This document shows, piece after piece, positions 47,021 to 56,759 of a stretch of DNA of 64,000 nt. The translations under genes were made by a program, and so were the position numbers. The DNA is from Planctomycetota bacterium. Its GTDB lineage: Bacteria > Planctomycetota > UBA1135 > GCA-002686595. Within the stretch, counting starts at the first letter, position 1. Each line of letters starts with the position of its first letter. The stretch spans positions 186,001-250,000 of the forward strand of contig JABACD010000001.1 in assembly GCA_014237855.1 (NCBI GenBank), written 5' to 3'. The notes beneath the pieces are model-generated. The model was given only the letters and a program-made list of their open reading frames with translations, did no database searches and had not been told where the DNA came from.

Positions 47021-47022
47021 CC

Positions 47023-48456
47023 ATGGATCCGAATCGACTTCGATCAACCACGCGTCGCTGGTTCCTCAAGGATTGCTCCGTGGGCCTTGGTGCCCTTGCC
47101 TTGGGCCAGCTCCTCGCTCGAGACGGGCTAGGGCAAGGCACCTCGGCGCAGACTGCGCGTCTTCCACACTTCACCCCCAAGGCGAAACGCGTCATCTACC
47201 TGCACATGGCGGGCTCACCTTCTCAGCTCGACCTCTTCGATTACAAGCCAAAGCTTGAGGAGCTCGACGGCCAGCCAATTCCCGCCTCCTTCATCGAGAA
47301 CGAACGCTTTGCCTTCATCAAGGGAACTCCCACGGTCTTACCCTCGCCCTATGGCTTCGCGAGGCATGGCGAGTCAGGTGCAGAGCTCTCCGAGCTCCTC
47401 CCCCACACAGCAGGAATTGCGGACAAGCTGACCATCGTGCGCTCCATGCACACTGATCAGTTCAACCATGCCCCGGCGCAGATTTTCCTGAACACCGGTA
47501 GCCCGATGATCGGTCGCCCCAGCTTCGGCTCCTGGCTCTCCTACGGCCTGGGTAGCGACAACGAAAATCTCCCGAGCTTCGTGGTGATGATCTCAGGAAG
47601 CTACTTGCCCAGCGGCGGCAGCTCCTGCTGGGGGAGTGGTTTCTTGCCAACCATTCATCAGGGCGTCCAGTTCCGCTCGAAGGGCGATCCTGTGCTATTC
47701 CTCTCCAATCCGGAGGGAATGGACAGGGCTTCCCGACGAAGGTCCCTCGACACCCTCTCGGAACTCAATCGCAAGCGCCTGGAGGAGAGTGGTGATGACG
47801 AGGTCGCCACACGAATCGCCCAGTACGAGCTCTCCTACAAGATGCAAACAAGCGTCCCGGAGCTCTCAGACCTCTCCACAGAGTCCCAGGCGACACTCGA
47901 TCTCTACGGCGTCACGCCAGGTCAAGCCTCGTACGCCAGCAATGCCCTGATGGCAAGGAGGCTGGTCGAACGCGGCGTCCGCTTTGTCCAGCTCTATCAC
48001 TGGGGCTGGGACAGCCATGGCACGAACCCCGGTGATGACATCATCACCTCACTCCCACAACGCTGCCAGGAGACCGATCGTGCCACCGCAGCCCTGATCA
48101 CCGATCTCGAACAGCGCGGATTGCTCGAGGACACGATCGTGGTCTGGGGTGGGGAATTCGGGCGTACCCCGATGAATGAGAAGCGTAATGGCTCGAAGTT
48201 CTTCGGTCGGGACCACCACCCGCATGCCTTCACGATGTGGATGGCCGGGGGTGGCTTCCAACCCGGACTCACGCATGGCGCCACCGATGAGCTCGGCTAC
48301 TTCATCACAGAGGATCCAGTCTCGGTGCATGACCTCCACGCCACGCTCTTGAACCAGTTAGGCTTCGATCACGAGCGCCTGACCTACCCCCACCAGGGTC
48401 GCGACTTTCGGCTCACCGATGTCGAGGGTAACGTGCTGCATGACCTCCTGACCTGA
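47023..48456 (+). CDS. DUF1501 protein with Tat-type signal
   Basis: A 477-residue protein. The N-terminus has a twin-arginine motif (R11-R12-WFLK) followed by a hydrophobic stretch ([17 protein letters not shown]), so folded export by Tat is likely. The DUF1501 sulfatase-like fold shows [46 protein letters not shown] and [16 protein letters not shown]. In Planctomycetota DUF1501 genes regularly follow DUF1549/DUF1553 genes; here the gap is 2 bases, so they form one operon. The pair has no established function. Confidence 0.95.
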   Translation: MDPNRLRSTTRRWFLKDCSVGLGALALGQLLARDGLGQGTSAQTARLPHFTPKAKRVIYLHMAGSPSQLDLFDYKPKLEELDGQPIPASFIENERFAFIKGTPTVLPSPYGFARHGESGAELSELLPHTAGIADKLTIVRSMHTDQFNHAPAQIFLNTGSPMIGRPSFGSWLSYGLGSDNENLPSFVVMISGSYLPSGGSSCWGSGFLPTIHQGVQFRSKGDPVLFLSNPEGMDRASRRRSLDTLSELNRKRLEESGDDEVATRIAQYELSYKMQTSVPELSDLSTESQATLDLYGVTPGQASYASNALMARRLVERGVRFVQLYHWGWDSHGTNPGDDIITSLPQRCQETDRATAALITDLEQRGLLEDTIVVWGGEFGRTPMNEKRNGSKFFGRDHHPHAFTMWMAGGGFQPGLTHGATDELGYFITEDPVSVHDLHATLLNQLGFDHERLTYPHQGRDFRLTDVEGNVLHDLLT

Positions 48457-48480
48457 GCGTGCCCCCGAGGCGCGCTCGGC

Positions 48481-50367
48481 TCACCTCACAGGATCCTCAC
48501 TGGTCGCTGCGAGGCTCGCGCCGCGCCGCATCGATTCCTTGAGCTCATCCAGATGCCGTGAGTAGACCTCACGCGGACCACAGTCGTACCTCTCACAGAT
48601 GGCTGCCGCCATGCCGACGATCTCTCCCATCGCGCCGGTCGTCTTCATCACTCGGACGGCTCCGAGCGCCTCATGTGTCACGCTGATGTTGCGTCCAGCC
48701 ATGAAGAGGTTGCCAATGTTGCGACTGTAGAGGCAGCGATACGGTACCCAGTAGGGTCCCACGTAGGTGTAGCCCTCGCCGTGGGTAAAACCAGCGATGA
48801 ACTCATCACCCTCGTGACCTTTCGAGTACCTGGAGTCAGGGAAGTGCGTGTCAATTCCCCAGGTACAGGGGAAGGAGCCATCCTCCCACTGCTTGCCGTC
48901 TCGCAAGTCCTCCCCGGTCAAGATTACATCACCGAGCAGCCGACGAGACTCACGCTTGCCAGCGATGTAGGCCACCCAGTTGAGCTTGTGAGCGGGATAA
49001 CGCTTCTCCACGTTCTTGATCGCATCCCAGGCCCCGTACATCGCACGGAAGTTCTGGTCCCTGATCCGCTCCATGTCCAGGATCGGATCCCGGTCAAAGC
49101 CGTTCTCCCAGTACCAGTTACCGATACTGATTGGCCTGGCACCCCCCTTCGTCTCCGGCTCGGTCTTGCCCCAGGTACGCCCGGGGAAGGGCTTGTCCTT
49201 CAAGTCCACAGCCCAGGGAACCCGCGGAAAAGATGCATCCTCACAGGCCTGCTCCAGGACTGAAGTCAAGGGCTCTTCATCGTCACAGAGGCACTTGATG
49301 TTCCAGAGATTACTGGCACCCATGTGACCCACCTCTGTGACCTCATGGTCGGCTCCAGCAAGAAATCCCACGGACCCGTCACCGGTGCTATCAAGAAACA
49401 GCCGGCCACGAATTCGTGTTCGCACTGCAGTCCTCGTGTGCTGCGCTGTAACGGACTGTAGCTGCCCCCCCTCGACCACGGCGCCATTCATTCGCTGCTC
49501 GAGGAAGAGATCGAGGTTTGGCTCAGATTGAGCCAGGCTCATCTTCCTGTCATCATCGAAGACCTGGGCACGCTGAGCATTCGCCGAGTCTTCTGCCTTG
49601 TCAGGGACGAGCTCCATGACCACATCACCGACCCGCTGGTAGGGTTCTTGATTGACATGTCCCTGGGGCCAAACCCGAACCTCCGAGCTGGAGTTCCCGC
49701 CGAGTACCGGGCGATCCTGGATCAAGGCAACCCTGAGCCCCAGGCGAGCAGCCGTGACTGCTGCGCTGGTACCTGCCATCCCGCCACCTACGACCACCAG
49801 GTCGTACACATCCGTCTCAACCGGCTCCTCGGTCAATCCCAGCCAGGTACGACGTAGACGGTCGAGCTCCTCGCCACCATCGGGGATCCTCCTCTCGAGA
49901 TCTTGAGTGAAGATGATCGCATCACAGCGACCTTCGAAACCGGTCAGGTCATGAATGGCCAGCTCCACAGAGTCACCGACCTCGACAACGCCACCGTCCT
50001 GCCAGTGCCACGGCTCACCTTCGACACCAAAGATCGGCTCAAGAGCGACTCCGTCCAGGATGACCTGAAACTTGCCCGGTGCCCCCGGCACCTTCCAGGG
50101 CGCCACCCAGTCCCGCGTCCGCACCCAAACTCGATAAGGCCCCGGCTCCTCGAAGTCGACCGTGGTACGCGCATCTCGAACAGGGTCACCGATTCCATGG
50201 GCCAGGAGATAGGGCGACCCCATCAGATCCATGAACTGCTGGTCGATGACCCACCCACCGACGTCGTCGAAGGCCTCAGCCTCAACGAGCACGACCTCCC
50301 GAGCCAGAGCAGAGTTCGCGACAAGAATCGCTGAGAGCAGAATTGATGAAATCGATCGCGGTCTCAT
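48481..50367 (-). CDS. Secreted FAD-dependent oxidoreductase
   Basis: A 628-residue protein with a signal peptide (SISSILLSAILVANSALA). Residues about 23-165 form an N-terminal beta domain (VVLVEAEAFDDVGGW, GPYRVWVRTRDWVAPW) of carbohydrate-binding style. The FAD-binding domain begins at YDLVVVGGGMAGTSAAV (about 188) and continues with IQDRPVLGGNSSSEVR. Later blocks are RTRIRGRLFLDSTGDG and GNLFMAGRNISVTHEALG. It matches the FAD-dependent oxidoreductase (PF12831-like) proteins abundant in Planctomycetota. Export of a flavoprotein and the link to sugar oxidation are inference. It is convergent with the DUF1501 gene. Confidence 0.9.
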   Translation of the reverse strand: MRPRSISSILLSAILVANSALAREVVLVEAEAFDDVGGWVIDQQFMDLMGSPYLLAHGIGDPVRDARTTVDFEEPGPYRVWVRTRDWVAPWKVPGAPGKFQVILDGVALEPIFGVEGEPWHWQDGGVVEVGDSVELAIHDLTGFEGRCDAIIFTQDLERRIPDGGEELDRLRRTWLGLTEEPVETDVYDLVVVGGGMAGTSAAVTAARLGLRVALIQDRPVLGGNSSSEVRVWPQGHVNQEPYQRVGDVVMELVPDKAEDSANAQRAQVFDDDRKMSLAQSEPNLDLFLEQRMNGAVVEGGQLQSVTAQHTRTAVRTRIRGRLFLDSTGDGSVGFLAGADHEVTEVGHMGASNLWNIKCLCDDEEPLTSVLEQACEDASFPRVPWAVDLKDKPFPGRTWGKTEPETKGGARPISIGNWYWENGFDRDPILDMERIRDQNFRAMYGAWDAIKNVEKRYPAHKLNWVAYIAGKRESRRLLGDVILTGEDLRDGKQWEDGSFPCTWGIDTHFPDSRYSKGHEGDEFIAGFTHGEGYTYVGPYWVPYRCLYSRNIGNLFMAGRNISVTHEALGAVRVMKTTGAMGEIVGMAAAICERYDCGPREVYSRHLDELKESMRRGASLAATSEDPVR

Positions 50368-50420
50368 GCTTTGATGGTCAATCCCGGTTCGTGGAGTTGG
50401 TACAGCTGTGCCGGCAGCTC

Positions 50421-50768
50421 TCAGAGGCCGCCTTCATCGTACTGTCGAACAAGTCGGCTGGGGGCACGCTCGCGCCACGCTGCTTGCATGGCCTCTCGCA
50501 GCAGAGCGATGCGGGCCTTGGATAGCTGAACCCTGGTATATCCTTGCCGCCCCCATGCCCCCGCAAGGGGCGCGAAGACCTCGGGGTGGCCGCTGGCCAG
50601 GCGCTCCTGAAGATCAGTCGGCAACCGGACCATCCCCCACTCCTCGCCCCCGCCGAGAGTCGCGAAGATCTTCTTGCCGACACGGAAGTCGGGGTGACCA
50701 TGGTGCTCTTCCTCGGTCACCTCCGGAAGGTCGAGTGCTAGCCGCCTGAAGTCCCTTGCCTTGATCAT
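50421..50768 (-). CDS. MmcQ/YjbR family protein
   Basis: A 115-residue protein from the ATG at 50768; a GTG at 50780 is four codons upstream and has its GGAG too close. It matches the MmcQ/YjbR (CyaY-like fold) family: FRRLALDLPEVTEEEHHGHPDFRV, KKIFATLGG, GMVRLPTDLQERLA and the C-terminal AMQAAWRERAPSRLV. The family is often called DNA-binding, but its role is unsettled. It precedes nothing recognisable and lies 36 bases downstream of the VOC gene on the same strand. Confidence 0.85.
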   Translation of the reverse strand: MIKARDFRRLALDLPEVTEEEHHGHPDFRVGKKIFATLGGGEEWGMVRLPTDLQERLASGHPEVFAPLAGAWGRQGYTRVQLSKARIALLREAMQAAWRERAPSRLVRQYDEGGL

Positions 50769-50804
50769 TCTCAGGTCCACTCCGGAGTTCAGATAACTCG
50801 CGCC

Positions 50805-51203
50805 CTATCCTTCACTCTCGGGGAGCTGGTAGAGCTGAATCCAATTCCCACAGGTGTCGTCGAGGATCGCCAGGGTGACGCCTCCGGCATCAGCCGGCTC
50901 TCCGCGGAAGCTCACTCCAAGAGACTTCAGGCGCAGATACTCGGCGGAAACATCCACCACCTCAAAGGCGGTCAGCGGAATTCCCTGTTCGAAAAGGGCC
51001 TCCTGATAGGTCTTCGCTGCAGGATTCTGGTTGGGCTCCAGAACAAGCTCGACTCCACCAGGCGCCTCGGCTGAGACGACCGTCAGCCAACGATGCTCGC
51101 CCATCGGAATGTCGGTCTTCATGACGAAGCCAAGGGTCTCGGTGTAGAAGGTCAGGGCCTTCTGCTGATCACGAACCAATAGGCTGCTGAGTTGGATCTT
51201 CAC
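50805..51203 (-). CDS. VOC (glyoxalase-like) family protein
   Basis: A 132-residue protein from the GTG at 51203, which has AGGAG ten bases upstream; the frame above it has no conserved sequence. The two beta-alpha-beta-beta-beta units of the vicinal-oxygen-chelate fold are seen: SLLVRDQQKALTFYTETLGF, GVELVLEPNQ, and FRGEPADAGGVTLAILDDTCGNWIQLYQ. The final Glu of the usual metal site is not obvious, so the activity is unknown. It is probably cotranscribed with the following YjbR-like gene. Confidence 0.87.
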   Translation of the reverse strand: MKIQLSSLLVRDQQKALTFYTETLGFVMKTDIPMGEHRWLTVVSAEAPGGVELVLEPNQNPAAKTYQEALFEQGIPLTAFEVVDVSAEYLRLKSLGVSFRGEPADAGGVTLAILDDTCGNWIQLYQLPESEG

Positions 51204-51315
51204 TCGGTTCTCACTCCTGGGAGCACCTGGTATCCGTGGAACATCGACGAACGAAGCCCCGCTCACGAGCGTGGACAAGTCGCTGGCCTCATTGTACGGA
51301 GTCTCGCCCTGCCAA

Positions 51316-53967
51316 TCAGCCCTGCACGAAGTGCAGGCTATCCAGGTTCATCAAGCCCCCGGGCTTCCCCTCGTTGACGAACAGTAGATAGAGGTCTCGG
51401 GGACCCGGTGGAGCGTTCAATCCGGCCTCCACCTCAAACCAGGCCTCCCACTCACCGTTTGGGACCATCTCGAAGCTACCGACCAGCTTTCCCTTCTTGC
51501 CCCCGGAGCGGAACTCGACCGTGGCTCCAGCCCCAGCGGAGCTCACTCGGCAGCGAACCTTCTCTATTCCTACCAGGTCAACGTCCTCGAACAGCAGGTG
51601 ATCGCCATGGTCGATGGCTCCAATGAAGGTCCCCCCCGAGGCTGAATCAGAGTCGAGGGACTGGGTACCCCTGCGAGAGGAGAAGTGCTCGGCCTCGACG
51701 ACATGAGTCCGCAGGACGCTACGGGCGCGGCCCACTTGAGGCCCAACGACCGCACCACCTGTATCTGTGTAGCTGGCCTCTAGCACCAACGAACCACTTG
51801 CCAGCTTGCCCGCGTCCAGCTTGGGTGCGAGGAACTCTCCAACAACACCAGGACGAGGCACCACCACTGCTCGAGTCGTGTCCAGCTCGTAGATCCATTC
51901 GAGCATCGCTCGCAGATCTCGGTCCGAGAGGTCCGCATGCGGCAGCATCTGTGCATCGCCCCAGACCCCCGCCGACCCCTCGCGCACCCGCTCCATCGAC
52001 GCCTCCAGCGCAAGCGGCTCCTCCATGTAGCGGGGAGCGATCTCCACCAGAGCAGGTCCAACGATGCGGTGCTCAAGAGCGTGACAGTTAAAGCAGTCCG
52101 ACTGTTTCATGAGGGCCAACCCCCGCGGATCGATTGAGCCGGAGAGGTCCCCTTCCTTGCGAGGCGGTGCGCCGTCTTCGAAGTGTGCCTCAACGAACAC
52201 ATTGTCCATCCACCAGGCGAGGTCCGCGTCTCCCTCGGACTCCCCGTCCTCCAGGTCTCGAACGGAGACACCAAACGAGAGCGGCACCTCGGGATCGAAG
52301 AAGCCGCCATGACTCGGCCTGTCGAAGGCGACCCTGGGTGGATCATTCCCCACGCTCAATGGCAGTCGGGCAATCCCATATCCACCCAGACCATCGCGGA
52401 CCTCGAGCTCAAGCGTGTGTTGCCCCTCCAGTGCGATCGTCAGCTCCGGGCTTGGCTCCGTAGAGAGCAGCTCCCCCCCCGGCTGTAACACCCAGCGGTA
52501 CTCGAGCGCATCGCCGTCCCTGTCCAATGTCCCCTCACTCGACAGGCGAATTGTCAGGGGAGACGCGCCGGCGATACGATCAGCACCAGCCCGTACGATT
52601 GGGGAGCGGTTCTCTCGTTCGTAATCGATCCGGACCAGCCGCGAGTCCTCGTTCTCGCCCCAGGTTGTTCCGTACTCAAGAACGTAGAGAGAGCCTCTGG
52701 GGCCAAAGACAAGATCCGCGGGCCGCTTGAAGTCGACATCCAACGGAAAATCCTCTATCCGGGCGATCTCGGAGTCACCCTCGAGATGCACGACGCGGAT
52801 CCAGTGTCGGGACCACTCGTAGAAGAAGAGTGCCCCATCAAAGGCCTCGGGGAACTTGACCGAGGAGTTCAGGTCGGGATCAAATCGATAGACAGGGCCG
52901 GCACAGGCCGTACGACCACCATCGCCCAACTCGGGGAATTCTTCCGAGGCGGAGTAGGGGTAGTAGATCCAGGCTGGTTGAGCTGGTGGCAGGAGCCGCG
53001 CACCGCTGTTGTTTGGAGAGTCATTCCAGGGGCGAGCGGGGTCAAAGGCAGCACCCACGGCCTCTGTACCGAAGTCATAGTCCCGATAGGGGAAGTTGTC
53101 GCCGATGAAGAGCGGCCATCCAAAGAAGCCCGGGCCCCTTGCCTGATTGAGTTCATCGTAGCCACGAGGACCACGCTCTCCATCATCAGAGGCATCTGGC
53201 CCGACATCGCCCCAGTACAGGTAGCTGGTCTCCGGATCGATCGAGATCCGCCACGGATTACGGCACCCCATCACATAGATCTCAGGACGCCCGAGCTTTG
53301 AGTCCTCGAACAGATTTCCTGGCGGAATCAGGTAGCCCCCCGTCGCGGTCGGCCTGATGCGTAGGACCTTGCCACCAAATGTCATGGTGTTGGCACTGGA
53401 GCGCTGAGCATCCCAAGGGAATTGCCCCTGGCGCTCGTCAAAGGGTCCAAATCCTGAGGAGCCAAAGGGGTTGGTGTTGTCCCCGGTTGAAATGAACAGG
53501 TTTCCTTCCGGGCCGAACTCAAGCGAGCCACCGTGGTGACAGCACTCGCGTCTCTGTTCGATCCAGGACATCACCACGTGCTCGCTTGACCGGTCAATGC
53601 TCGTACCATCCACATGGAATCGGGAGACGAACTGTCCCATGTGCTGAGCGGGAGAATAGAAGAGGTAGACCCACTGATTACTCTCGAACTCGGGATCCAA
53701 CGCAATCCCCAAGAGTCCGTTCTCTTGCTCGTCGAAGACCTCCAGCTCCAGAGCGATGTCCAGGGTTCCGTCGTTCGGTTCGTAGCAAAGAACTCGCCCC
53801 CCCTGCTCGACGAGAAAAACACGACCATCGAATGCCACGGCCAACTCCATCGGCCGACTCATCCCCGTCGCCAGGACCTCGAGTTCGAAGCGACCAGGAT
53901 CAAAGCCTGACTCCTGAACAGCAGCGAGACCCGCCGGGACGGCCAGTAGCATTGCAGGAAGCATCAT
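51316..53967 (-). CDS. Secreted PQQ-type sugar dehydrogenase with PKD-like, cytochrome c and CBM6 domains
   Basis: An 883-residue protein with a signal peptide (MMLPAMLLAVPAGLAAVQ). Residues about 25-450 form a soluble glucose dehydrogenase-like propeller: MSRPMELAVAFDGRVFLVEQGG, GLLGIALDPEF and CCHHGGSLEFGPEGNLFISTGD with the His of the PQQ site. A PKD-like domain follows (about 455-525, AGASPLTIRLSSEGT). A c-type heme site CFNCH is near 623-627 with PHADLSDRDLRAMLEWIY after it. A CBM6 module (AEHFSSRRGTQSLDSDSASGG...) fills about 759-883. The enzyme would oxidise sugars outside the cytoplasm and pass electrons to its own heme. Confidence 0.92.
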   Translation of the reverse strand: MMLPAMLLAVPAGLAAVQESGFDPGRFELEVLATGMSRPMELAVAFDGRVFLVEQGGRVLCYEPNDGTLDIALELEVFDEQENGLLGIALDPEFESNQWVYLFYSPAQHMGQFVSRFHVDGTSIDRSSEHVVMSWIEQRRECCHHGGSLEFGPEGNLFISTGDNTNPFGSSGFGPFDERQGQFPWDAQRSSANTMTFGGKVLRIRPTATGGYLIPPGNLFEDSKLGRPEIYVMGCRNPWRISIDPETSYLYWGDVGPDASDDGERGPRGYDELNQARGPGFFGWPLFIGDNFPYRDYDFGTEAVGAAFDPARPWNDSPNNSGARLLPPAQPAWIYYPYSASEEFPELGDGGRTACAGPVYRFDPDLNSSVKFPEAFDGALFFYEWSRHWIRVVHLEGDSEIARIEDFPLDVDFKRPADLVFGPRGSLYVLEYGTTWGENEDSRLVRIDYERENRSPIVRAGADRIAGASPLTIRLSSEGTLDRDGDALEYRWVLQPGGELLSTEPSPELTIALEGQHTLELEVRDGLGGYGIARLPLSVGNDPPRVAFDRPSHGGFFDPEVPLSFGVSVRDLEDGESEGDADLAWWMDNVFVEAHFEDGAPPRKEGDLSGSIDPRGLALMKQSDCFNCHALEHRIVGPALVEIAPRYMEEPLALEASMERVREGSAGVWGDAQMLPHADLSDRDLRAMLEWIYELDTTRAVVVPRPGVVGEFLAPKLDAGKLASGSLVLEASYTDTGGAVVGPQVGRARSVLRTHVVEAEHFSSRRGTQSLDSDSASGGTFIGAIDHGDHLLFEDVDLVGIEKVRCRVSSAGAGATVEFRSGGKKGKLVGSFEMVPNGEWEAWFEVEAGLNAPPGPRDLYLLFVNEGKPGGLMNLDSLHFVQG

Positions 53968-54135
53968 CTCGATCAGAATATCACCATGGCGCCTTCCTGA
54001 GCCCCAGCATCTGCTCGATCAGACTGCTCCGCCTCGCCCACACCGGCGCTCACGGATCACGCCAAAGCGCCGGTTCTCTGAGGATCACTCCGTCGATTCC
54101 GACTAGACTGTCGCGCCCTCGCCCCAGGATACCCA

Positions 54136-56079
54136 GTGAGCCTCCTCAGCCTCGAAGACGTCAAGAAGCACTACGCCTCACAAGAGGTTCTCTCCGGTGC
54201 CAGCCTCAAGATCGATCCCGGCGAGAAGATCGGGATCGTTGGCCGCAATGGAGGTGGCAAGACGACGCTGTTCCGCCTCATCATGGGACAGGAGACCCCT
54301 GATTGGGGGCGCATCGTCACCCGCAAGGGCACGGACGTTGGATTCGTAGAGCAGCGCCCGAGCTTCGCTGCCGGCATGACCGTTCGTGGCTACGTCGAAG
54401 CCGGGATGGAGCATGCCAAGCAGGCCGTCATCGAGCTCGATGCCGTGGTCGAAGAAATGAGCACTGCCCAGGGAGAACGGCTGGATCAACTCATGGCCAA
54501 GCAAGGTCTCCTGACAGAGCGCGTCGAGGTCCTGGGAGGCTGGGAGATCGAGCGCCGCGTGGAGAAGGTCATGAGCGGTATCGGGCTGGGCGAAGAGCTC
54601 TGGGACCGCGACCCGACAACCCTCTCTGGCGGCGAGAAGGGACGGACCGCCATCGCTCGGGCGCTGGCCGGTGGCCACGACCTGCTGTTGCTCGACGAGC
54701 CCACAAACCACCTCGACCTGCCCGGTATCGAGTGGATCGAGGACTACATCAAGACCCTTCAAGGAGCCGTCCTGGTCATCAGCCATGACCGCCGCTTGTT
54801 GACCAACGCTGTCGATGCCATTCTCGAACTGGAGCGGGGCCAGCTCTCACGATACACCGGTAACTACAAGCGCTACCTGCAACTCAAGGAGGAACGCTAC
54901 GTTTCGGAGAAGAGGTCCTATGACATTCAACAGGACACGATCCGAAAGGAAGAAGCCTTCATCAAGAAGCACATGGGCAGCCAGCGCACTGCCGAGGCCA
55001 AGGGGCGCATGAAGAAGCTCCAAAACGTCGAGCGGTTCCCGCGCCCCCATCACGACGTACGCAGGCCCATCATTCGCGCACCCGAAGCGAAACGTGGTGG
55101 CGAGAAGGTCTTCGAGACCTTCGAGCTCGCAGCAGGCTACGACCAAAAGCTCGTCTGGCAAGGTGTCAACTTGCGGGTGGGTCGGGGTGAACGAATCGGG
55201 ATTGTTGGGCGCAACGGAATCGGCAAGACCACCTTGCTTCAAATCCTCGCAGGCCGCAGCTCCCAGGCCAAGGGGACCGTCGAGCGCGGCCACGGAGCCG
55301 AGTGCGGGTACTACGACCAGGAGACTGGCGATTTCCGCCCCGATGGAACGCCGATGAGCGAGATCCGACGGCGCTACCCGAACATGACCGACGGTCAGAT
55401 TCGCTCGCACCTGGCCTTGTTCCTCTTCCGTGGTGACGAGGAAATCGAGAAGCCTGTGGCCAACCTATCGGGAGGCGAGCGGGCTCGGCTGGCTCTCTCC
55501 CTACTCGTGATGGAGAAGCCTTCTTGGCTGGCCATGGACGAGCCCACCAACCACCTGGACCTGGCTGGCCGCACCGCGCTGGAAGAGATGCTCTCCAGCT
55601 TTGATGGCGCCCTCGTCCTGATCAGTCACGACCGAGAGCTGCTCGACGACCTGTGCAATCGGATTGTCGAGGTTGAGTCCGACGGGGTCGTCAGCTACGA
55701 CGGCAATTACACTCACTGGCGCGAAGTCAAGGCCCAGGCAACTGCAGACGCTCAGGCCCAGCGCAACAAGGACACTGCGGAGCGCAAGCAGGTCGCCAGG
55801 AAGGAGGCCGAGAGGAAGGCTGCGACTGAGAGCTCCGCCGGCAAGAAGGGAAAGGCCCGGTCATCGGGCTCGAAGAGGCCCCACAATCCATACAAGTTCA
55901 AGAAGCTCGAGGAGCGCATCATGCTCCTTGAAGAGCGACTGGAGAAGCTCAACGCCTCGCTCACCAAGGAGGAGGTCTACCGCGACGCCAACAAGCTCAG
56001 GGATACCCAGTTTGAGATCGCTGAGGTCGAGAACGAGTTAACCGAGGCCAACAAGGAGTGGGAGAGCTGGGCCTCTTAG
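54136..56079 (+). CDS. ABC-F family ATPase (Uup/EttA-like)
   Basis: A 647-residue soluble protein from the GTG at 54136. Two ABC domains are complete. The first has Walker A GRNGGGKTTLF, signature LSGGEKGR and Walker B LLLLDEPTNHLD. The second has GRNGIGKTTLL, LSGGERARLALS and WLAMDEPTNHLD. The ABC-F linker helices lie between (YLQLKEERYVSEKRSYDIQ), and a charged coiled coil ends the protein (EERIMLLEERLEKLNASL). ABC-F proteins lack membrane domains and act on the ribosome or, in Uup, on DNA and translation. It is divergent from the PQQ dehydrogenase over 168 bases. Confidence 0.95.
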   Translation: MSLLSLEDVKKHYASQEVLSGASLKIDPGEKIGIVGRNGGGKTTLFRLIMGQETPDWGRIVTRKGTDVGFVEQRPSFAAGMTVRGYVEAGMEHAKQAVIELDAVVEEMSTAQGERLDQLMAKQGLLTERVEVLGGWEIERRVEKVMSGIGLGEELWDRDPTTLSGGEKGRTAIARALAGGHDLLLLDEPTNHLDLPGIEWIEDYIKTLQGAVLVISHDRRLLTNAVDAILELERGQLSRYTGNYKRYLQLKEERYVSEKRSYDIQQDTIRKEEAFIKKHMGSQRTAEAKGRMKKLQNVERFPRPHHDVRRPIIRAPEAKRGGEKVFETFELAAGYDQKLVWQGVNLRVGRGERIGIVGRNGIGKTTLLQILAGRSSQAKGTVERGHGAECGYYDQETGDFRPDGTPMSEIRRRYPNMTDGQIRSHLALFLFRGDEEIEKPVANLSGGERARLALSLLVMEKPSWLAMDEPTNHLDLAGRTALEEMLSSFDGALVLISHDRELLDDLCNRIVEVESDGVVSYDGNYTHWREVKAQATADAQAQRNKDTAERKQVARKEAERKAATESSAGKKGKARSSGSKRPHNPYKFKKLEERIMLLEERLEKLNASLTKEEVYRDANKLRDTQFEIAEVENELTEANKEWESWAS

Positions 56080-56092
56080 AGAGACCATCGCC

Positions 56093-56545
56093 CTATTCTT
56101 CTTCGAGCTGCGCCGGCATCGTCCCCTTGATGTAATTGGTCAGAGCCTCACGCTCGACCTCCGACTCCAAGAGGTGTGCGAACAAGAGATCCCGGAAGCT
56201 GAGCATTCCGATCACCTTTCCACCCTCGACCACAGGCAGGTGCCGGATGTGGCGCTTGCGCATCTCGCTCGCCGTAGCATCGACGTGCATGTCGGGTGAG
56301 GCGCTGAACAGGTCGCGGGTCATCTTGTCCCCGACGGAGACATGCCGTGGCTCGAGGCCGGGCACCACCACACGGGTCATCAGGTCACGTTCGGTGAACA
56401 TACCCAGGGGCTGGCCATCCTCACTGACAACGAGGACAGCGCCCACTCGCTTGGATGCCATCAGCTCCGCCGCCTCGAAGGTGGTCTGAGTGGGGAGTAC
56501 TGTGACCAGTGCGTTGTTCGTGAGGATCTCTTGAATGAGCTTCAT
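56093..56545 (-). CDS. CBS-domain pair protein
   Basis: A 150-residue protein made of two CBS repeats: the first around TFEAAELMASKRVGAVLVVSEDGQPLGMFTERDLMTR in pieces, the second around DATASEMRKRHIRHLPVVEGGKVIGMLSFRDLL. Such Bateman modules bind adenine nucleotides and regulate partner proteins. Nothing adjacent identifies the partner. It converges on the ABC-F gene with a 13-base gap. Confidence 0.93.
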   Translation of the reverse strand: MKLIQEILTNNALVTVLPTQTTFEAAELMASKRVGAVLVVSEDGQPLGMFTERDLMTRVVVPGLEPRHVSVGDKMTRDLFSASPDMHVDATASEMRKRHIRHLPVVEGGKVIGMLSFRDLLFAHLLESEVEREALTNYIKGTMPAQLEEE

Positions 56546-56759
56546 GGTGGCATCATTGGCGCAATGGCGCCTGCTTCAATACTACTCCAGGCCGAGCCCT
56601 GAGGCCTCCAGAATCGGCTCTGGGTGGTGACCAGCCGCGAGAGACCTCCCAGGGGCCTCGCTCAGATTCCCGCTAATGGGCGATTTCCACCAATTCCGAG
56701 AGTGGCCTAGCTCCTTCACTCATCCTTAGACTCCAGGCGCCACTAACCGGAGAAGCGAC

